From Flavobacteriales bacterium UBA1112 (GTDB taxonomy: Bacteria > Bacteroidota > Bacteroidia > Flavobacteriales_D > Sanyastnellaceae), in assembly GCA_002313415.1 (NCBI GenBank), contig DCBH01000135.1, positions 42,840-58,797 on the forward strand: a DNA stretch of 15,958 bases, written 5' to 3'. Below are positions 14,231 to 15,958 of the stretch, one piece after another (positions within the stretch are counted from its first letter, which is position 1; each line of letters opens with the position of its first letter). The notes under the pieces are model-generated. The model was given only the letters and a program-made list of their open reading frames with translations, had not been told where the DNA came from and did not search any database. The translations under genes and the position numbers were made by a program.

Positions 14231-15586
14231 TCAACGGACTGCGTCAGCGAGTTTTCCGAACTCGTCAAAGCTGACCTGCTTCTCAGAAATTTTCACTCGT
14301 GTTTTGAGGTCGTCAACCACCTTGCGCTCGACCAAGACATCGGCAATACGCCGACGCTCCTTTTCGTCGTTGAGTACGTTTTTCGCCACGTTGGTCAGGG
14401 TGTTTTCATCCATCGGCATGCCGTACTGGGCGTACTGAGCTCCAACCATCCGCTTTGCTTCTTCCTCCAAATCTTCGGAACTGATCTGCAGGTCTATGGC
14501 TTCGGCCACTGTTTGTTGAAGGATTTGCCAACGCAACGACTCCGCGTAACTCGGGTATTCTTCTTCCACTTGATCAGGGGTCAGCGGATTTTCATTGGTC
14601 AACGCAATCCAACGTTTGAGGAATGTATCTGGCAAATCAATCTTCATGTGGTCGATGAGATCTACAACAAAACGTCTGCGAAATACCCATTCTGCGTCGC
14701 GATCAAAGTGTCCATCGAGGTCATTTGAAACTCGTTCACGAAACTCTTTGTCGTTGGTCACCACGCCTTCTCCATACACCTTGTCAAAAAGGCTTTGGTT
14801 CACTTCGTGAGGTTCAAGTCTCTTGACTTCTTTCACAGTGAATTGAAATGCCCCATTGATGTCGTGAGCTTGATTTTCCGAAATGCCCAACATTCGGCTC
14901 AAATCCTGATTGTCTCGGCTCACTTTGTGAACATCAACAATGACTTGGGAACCAGGTTCCAAGCCAAGGAGCGCTTTCTTCGTTTTCTTATCCTCAACAC
15001 TCTCCAAACTGATTGTGCTTTCGCTGCTGATGCCCCCTTCAAGCACCTCACTTTTGGCATCAAGCTGAATAAATGAACCCACCAACATGTCGTTCTCATC
15101 GCTTTTGTCTGGGTCGGTCATCTTTCCGTGGCGGCGCTGCAAATCCTTGACTTGGTTCTCAATGGCCACCTGATCGACTTTGATTTTGTGTCGAGTGAAT
15201 TTGGCCCTTCTGCCAAAGTTCAAATCCAATTTTGGGGCCAATCCCAACTCGTAGTGGAAGGTAAAAGCATCTGGGTTTTGCCAATCACCGGTGTCCTCTT
15301 TGTTCTCGCTTGGAATGGGGTTGCCCAAAACGTCGAGCTTGTTTTCTTGAATGTGTTTTTGCAGTTGCTCGCTTAACAGCTGGTTCAATTCTTCAGCCAG
15401 TACCGATTGGCCGTACTGTCTTTTGATGAGTTGCATAGGGACCTTGCCTTTCCGAAAACCAGGCATTTGAGCATTTTTCTGGTGACGCTTCAGATTGCGT
15501 TCTACACGGGGTGTGTAGTCTTCAGGTGCTAAAGTGACGGCCAATTCGATGCGGAGGTTGTCGAGGGAAGTCTGGGAGACGTTCAT
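14231..15586 (-). CDS. tig: Trigger factor, ribosome-associated chaperone
   Basis: Trigger factor sits at the ribosomal exit tunnel and shields nascent chains. The 451-residue protein has the ribosome-binding signature GFRKGK (43-48) in the N-terminal domain (1 to about 115), an intermediate segment in the place of the peptidyl-prolyl isomerase domain (about 150-245) that looks diverged, and the long helical C-terminal domain that makes the cradle arms. The ATG at 15586 gives MNVSQTSLDNLRIEL, the normal N-terminus; the open frame continues upstream through the tRNA gene and was cut here. It starts 41 nt after the tRNA-Leu 3' end with no terminator between, so both are probably on one primary transcript. 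clpP and clpX follow, the common tig-clpP-clpX order. Confidence 0.95.
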   Translation of the reverse strand: MNVSQTSLDNLRIELAVTLAPEDYTPRVERNLKRHQKNAQMPGFRKGKVPMQLIKRQYGQSVLAEELNQLLSEQLQKHIQENKLDVLGNPIPSENKEDTGDWQNPDAFTFHYELGLAPKLDLNFGRRAKFTRHKIKVDQVAIENQVKDLQRRHGKMTDPDKSDENDMLVGSFIQLDAKSEVLEGGISSESTISLESVEDKKTKKALLGLEPGSQVIVDVHKVSRDNQDLSRMLGISENQAHDINGAFQFTVKEVKRLEPHEVNQSLFDKVYGEGVVTNDKEFRERVSNDLDGHFDRDAEWVFRRRFVVDLIDHMKIDLPDTFLKRWIALTNENPLTPDQVEEEYPSYAESLRWQILQQTVAEAIDLQISSEDLEEEAKRMVGAQYAQYGMPMDENTLTNVAKNVLNDEKERRRIADVLVERKVVDDLKTRVKISEKQVSFDEFGKLADAVR

Positions 15587-15627
15587 AAGCAGAGGTGCTG
15601 ATTGCCGATTTGATTTCCTCGAAGATG

Positions 15628-15707
<80 letters not shown>

Positions 15708-15722
15708 GTCCTTCGAGGGCCG

Positions 15723-15752
15723 CAAAGTTACGCGGTTTTTCTCGCTAGTCAA
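15723..15752 (-). promoter_or_regulatory. Candidate promoter for tRNA-Leu and the tig-clpP-clpX group
   Basis: On the minus strand TTG (15750-15752, within TTGACT) is followed after 19 nt by TAACTTTG (15723-15730), an exact match to the Bacteroidota consensus TTG-N(17-23)-TAnnTTTG. The -7 box ends 15 nt before the tRNA 5' end, a good distance for a tRNA promoter with a short leader. No other comparable site lies between the tRNA and tig. Confidence 0.6.
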
Positions 15753-15926
15753 CCCTGAATATGCAACGATGAAAACAGCGAGCTCTGACGCGCGAAGTCT
15801 GGTGATTTTGCAATGTGATTGGAAAAACGGATGCCTGCTTTTATGCCACGATGTGTTTAAGTTTTTGGTCAATGACTTCGGGGCATGCTTTGGGACAAAT
15901 TCTCGTGTCCGATTCAACATGGCTCG

Positions 15927-15958
15927 ATGAAAAGGCTACAACGGTTTCTGGAGGTTCG
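15927..15958 (+). CDS. Possible start of a plus-strand gene running off the right edge
   Basis: An ATG at 15927 opens a frame (MKRLQRFLEV) that stays open to the window end. Only 10 codons are visible, so this may be chance. The stretch between the tRNA promoter and here (about 15755-15926) holds no supported gene on either strand. Confidence 0.2.
   Translation, partial: MKRLQRFLEV

Overview
This 16-kb window is a compact stretch of core bacterial chromosome, almost certainly from the phylum Bacteroidota. Four things point there: a PorX response regulator with a PglZ domain, known from type IX secretion regulation; a tiny AURKAIP1/COX24-type basic ribosomal protein; two promoter-like sites matching the Bacteroidota consensus TTG-N(17-23)-TAnnTTTG; and gene starts with almost no Shine-Dalgarno sequence. 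The alanine dehydrogenase, ClpP and HU proteins also have Bacteroidota-like forms. Base composition is near 50% GC, so a Flavobacteriales or related marine/freshwater lineage is plausible, but the order cannot be fixed from the sequence alone.

Layout. (1) 1-1502, minus: mutY (adenine glycosylase) then ssb, which runs off the left edge. (2) 1601-4224, plus: HU-family protein, membrane-anchored TPR protein, 29-residue ribosomal protein, and ribonuclease G (rng). This is a tight operon divergent from mutY. (3) 4261-5508, minus: SAMHD1-like HD phosphohydrolase, convergent with rng. (4) 5622-8901, plus: porX, tsaE and an alanine dehydrogenase-family gene, probably one operon. (5) 15707-8915, minus: tRNA-Leu(UAG), tig, clpP, clpX, a rhodanese lipoprotein and, after a 142-bp gap, mutS. 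mutS converges on the ald gene.

How the genes work together. Region 1 is DNA repair and replication. Region 2 joins nucleoid architecture with ribosome and rRNA maturation. Region 4 puts a secretion regulator in the same transcript as tRNA t6A modification. Region 5 is a nascent-chain folding and proteolysis unit (trigger factor, ClpP, ClpX) that seems to start from a promoter in front of tRNA-Leu.

I found no mobile element, CRISPR array, prophage, insertion sequence or clearly foreign island, and every intergenic gap is under 300 bp. I do not see an undescribed system. The items most worth a second look are the 29-residue ribosomal protein next to rng, the apparent near-leaderless mutY start, the tRNA-Leu/tig/clpPX transcription unit, the ClpX IGY loop, and an alanine dehydrogenase-family enzyme that has Gln where the catalytic His is expected.
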